From: Dehalococcoidia bacterium
Lineage (GTDB): Bacteria; Chloroflexota; Dehalococcoidia; GIF9; UBA5620
Assembly: GCA_016783225.1 (NCBI GenBank)
Contig: JADHWZ010000123.1
Span: forward strand, 1-6,279
Reading direction: 5' to 3'
DNA length: 6,279 nucleotides
Below, one piece after another: positions 5,257 through 6,279 of this stretch. Position 1 is the stretch's first letter; each line of letters opens with the position of its first letter. The notes under the pieces are model-generated. The model was not told the DNA's origin and ran no database searches. It saw only the letters and a list, made by a program, of their open reading frames with translations. Made by a program: the position numbers and the translations under genes.

Positions 5257-5919
5257 ATGGATGTCATCGAGGCGATCAAAGCAAGACATAGCGTGAGGGC
5301 CTTCAAGCCTGACCCTGTGCCAAAGGAGACCCTTGCGGAGCTTATGGAGGTGGCTCTGTGGGCGCCCTCCTGGGCAAACACTCAGACCTGGGAGTTCGCC
5401 ATCGTGGGTGGGGAAGTCATGCGAGAGCTCAAGGAACTGCTGGCGGCTAAGGCATCAGCCCAGGACGAGAGGTATCCTGACATCCCACGTCCGGAGTGGC
5501 CTTCCCCATATCGAGAGCGGAGCAGAGAGAACGGAGTCCGGCTCTACCAGCTGCTGGGCATAGCCCGCGATGATATGGAGAGACAACTGCAGTGGTTTGT
5601 CGGTATGTATCGCTTCTTCGATGCCCCCAATGGTGTCATTGTCTACATTGAAAAAGACCTTGGCATCTGGGCAATTCTGAACGTGGGTCTGATTGTCCAG
5701 ACCATAGCCCTGGCGGCGGTGGACTACGGGTTGGGGACAACTATCCTGGCGGCCGGCGTGAGCTATCCCGACGAGGTGAGACACATGCTGAACATCCCGG
5801 AGTCGAAAGAGCTGGTGATTGCCATGGCCATTGGCTACCCGGACGCAGAGGCCAAGGTGAATACGTTTCGCAGCAGTCGTGTACCACTTGACGCCGTAGC
5901 TACGTGGCACGGCTTCTAG
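5257..5919 (+). CDS. FMN-dependent nitroreductase family protein
   Basis: A 220-residue cytoplasmic flavoprotein of the nitroreductase superfamily, which uses NAD(P)H to reduce nitro groups, quinones, enones or related acceptors and usually works as a homodimer with FMN at the interface. The N-terminal FMN-phosphate motif is clear: A9-R-H-S-V-R14, followed by the APSWANTQTWEF segment (36-47), equivalent to the common APSGGNTQPW. An insert-like lid region spans about 66-125 (rich in Arg, Glu and Trp), the helix AILNVGLIVQTIALAAVDYGLG (139-160) matches the second flavin-contact segment, and the C-terminus holds AIGYPD (191-196), VNTFRSSRVPLDAV (201-214) and a final WHGF, typical of one branch of the family. 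The physiological substrate is unknown. It is transcribed alone, probably from its own promoter, 135 bp after the CDP-alcohol transferase, and its TAG directly abuts the stop codon of a convergent permease gene. Confidence 0.93.
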   Translation: MDVIEAIKARHSVRAFKPDPVPKETLAELMEVALWAPSWANTQTWEFAIVGGEVMRELKELLAAKASAQDERYPDIPRPEWPSPYRERSRENGVRLYQLLGIARDDMERQLQWFVGMYRFFDAPNGVIVYIEKDLGIWAILNVGLIVQTIALAAVDYGLGTTILAAGVSYPDEVRHMLNIPESKELVIAMAIGYPDAEAKVNTFRSSRVPLDAVATWHGF

Positions 5920-6279
5920 TCAGTGCCCTATCCCAAACAAGAGGCTTACCCCGCTTCCCGCGACCATGACAATGACTATGACCTTTAGAACGGTGTCCGG
6001 AAGTCTCACTGCCAGGCGGCTTCCGATAAGAACGCCTGGGAAGGCTCCAAGCGCCATCAGGGCCATGGTCAGGAGAACAATATTCCCATTAAGGAGATAC
6101 ACCATACCGCCGAGCGCGGAAAGCACAACAGAGATGGCAACGCTGGTGCCAACGGCCTGACTGGGGTTGGCATCAAGGAACAGCATCAGCACCGGAATTA
6201 TCAGGACTCCTCCCCCTATCGATGTGGCTCCAATCAACGCTCCGATAATAACACCAGCTACGATAGCGGTGGCCTTCTT
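5920..6279 (-). CDS. TauE/SafE-type sulfite exporter family permease, C-terminal part
   Basis: This is the 3' part of a gene that begins beyond the right edge: the frame is open through base 6279 and gives 119 residues before TGA. A TTG at 6237 could be taken as a start, but the hydrophobic family sequence continues upstream of it (IVAGVIIGALI), so the gene is truncated by the window. It resembles the second half of TauE/SafE proteins, inner-membrane permeases linked to export or uptake of sulfite, sulfoacetate and other small organic anions. Visible marks are GATSIGGGVLIIPVL (17-31 of the fragment), the QAVGTSVAIS segment (41-50), LGAFPGVLIGSRLAVRLP (77-94) and a final helix (96-116). Four membrane segments are seen. 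The substrate cannot be assigned. It is convergent with the nitroreductase, with no bases between the two stop codons. Confidence 0.9.
   Translation of the reverse strand, partial: KKATAIVAGVIIGALIGATSIGGGVLIIPVLMLFLDANPSQAVGTSVAISVVLSALGGMVYLLNGNIVLLTMALMALGAFPGVLIGSRLAVRLPDTVLKVIVIVMVAGSGVSLLFGIGH

Noticed and set aside
5455..5910. A 151-codon minus-strand frame opposite the nitroreductase
   Set aside because: It is antisense to a well-supported gene with no motif or ribosome site of its own.

Overview
The window looks like ordinary chromosomal DNA (roughly 55% G+C by eye) from a free-living, probably anaerobic bacterium. An uncultured Chloroflexota (Dehalococcoidia-like) organism would fit the mix of CoA-transferase/acyl-CoA dehydrogenase genes, a DUF6485-type mini-protein, the iron-sulfur queuosine enzyme QueH and abundant REP-type palindromes. 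The taxon is inferred from gene content only and is not certain. Gene density is high, spacing is short, and most starts have clear Shine-Dalgarno sites. No rRNA, tRNA, CRISPR array or transposase gene was seen.

Layout. (1) 1-1824, plus strand: the 3' end of a CaiB/BaiF (class III) CoA-transferase, a complete acyl-CoA dehydrogenase, and a 70-residue cysteine-rich protein, probably one operon for activation and oxidation of a carboxylic acid. (2) 1838-4104, minus strand: an operon read MFS transporter, then QueH epoxyqueuosine reductase, then an HD-domain hydrolase, with gaps of 18 bp and then a 4-bp ATGA overlap. (3) 4105-4545: a 441-bp gap between divergent genes. It carries a pair of inverted REP-like hairpins with GTAG feet, a second imperfect palindrome of a dispersed-repeat type, and smaller inverted repeats. 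(4) 4546-5121, plus strand: a membrane CDP-alcohol phosphatidyltransferase that may be read from a leaderless transcript. (5) 5257-5919, plus strand: an FMN nitroreductase with its own likely promoter. (6) 5920-6279, minus strand: the C-terminal half of a TauE/SafE-type permease whose stop codon abuts that of the nitroreductase.

How the genes may work together. The first operon handles acyl-CoA chemistry: the CoA-transferase loads CoA onto an acid and the dehydrogenase introduces a double bond. The dehydrogenase lacks the usual C-terminal catalytic glutamate and carries a glutamate at the isovaleryl-CoA/long-chain position instead. The minus-strand operon is built around tRNA queuosine maturation, so the linked transporter and hydrolase are candidates for a precursor-uptake or salvage role, which is a hypothesis only. 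I see no obvious new defence or mobile system. The best leads are the REP pair with compensating base changes, the relocated catalytic residue, the QueH operon and the unusual spacing in the CDP-alcohol transferase motif.
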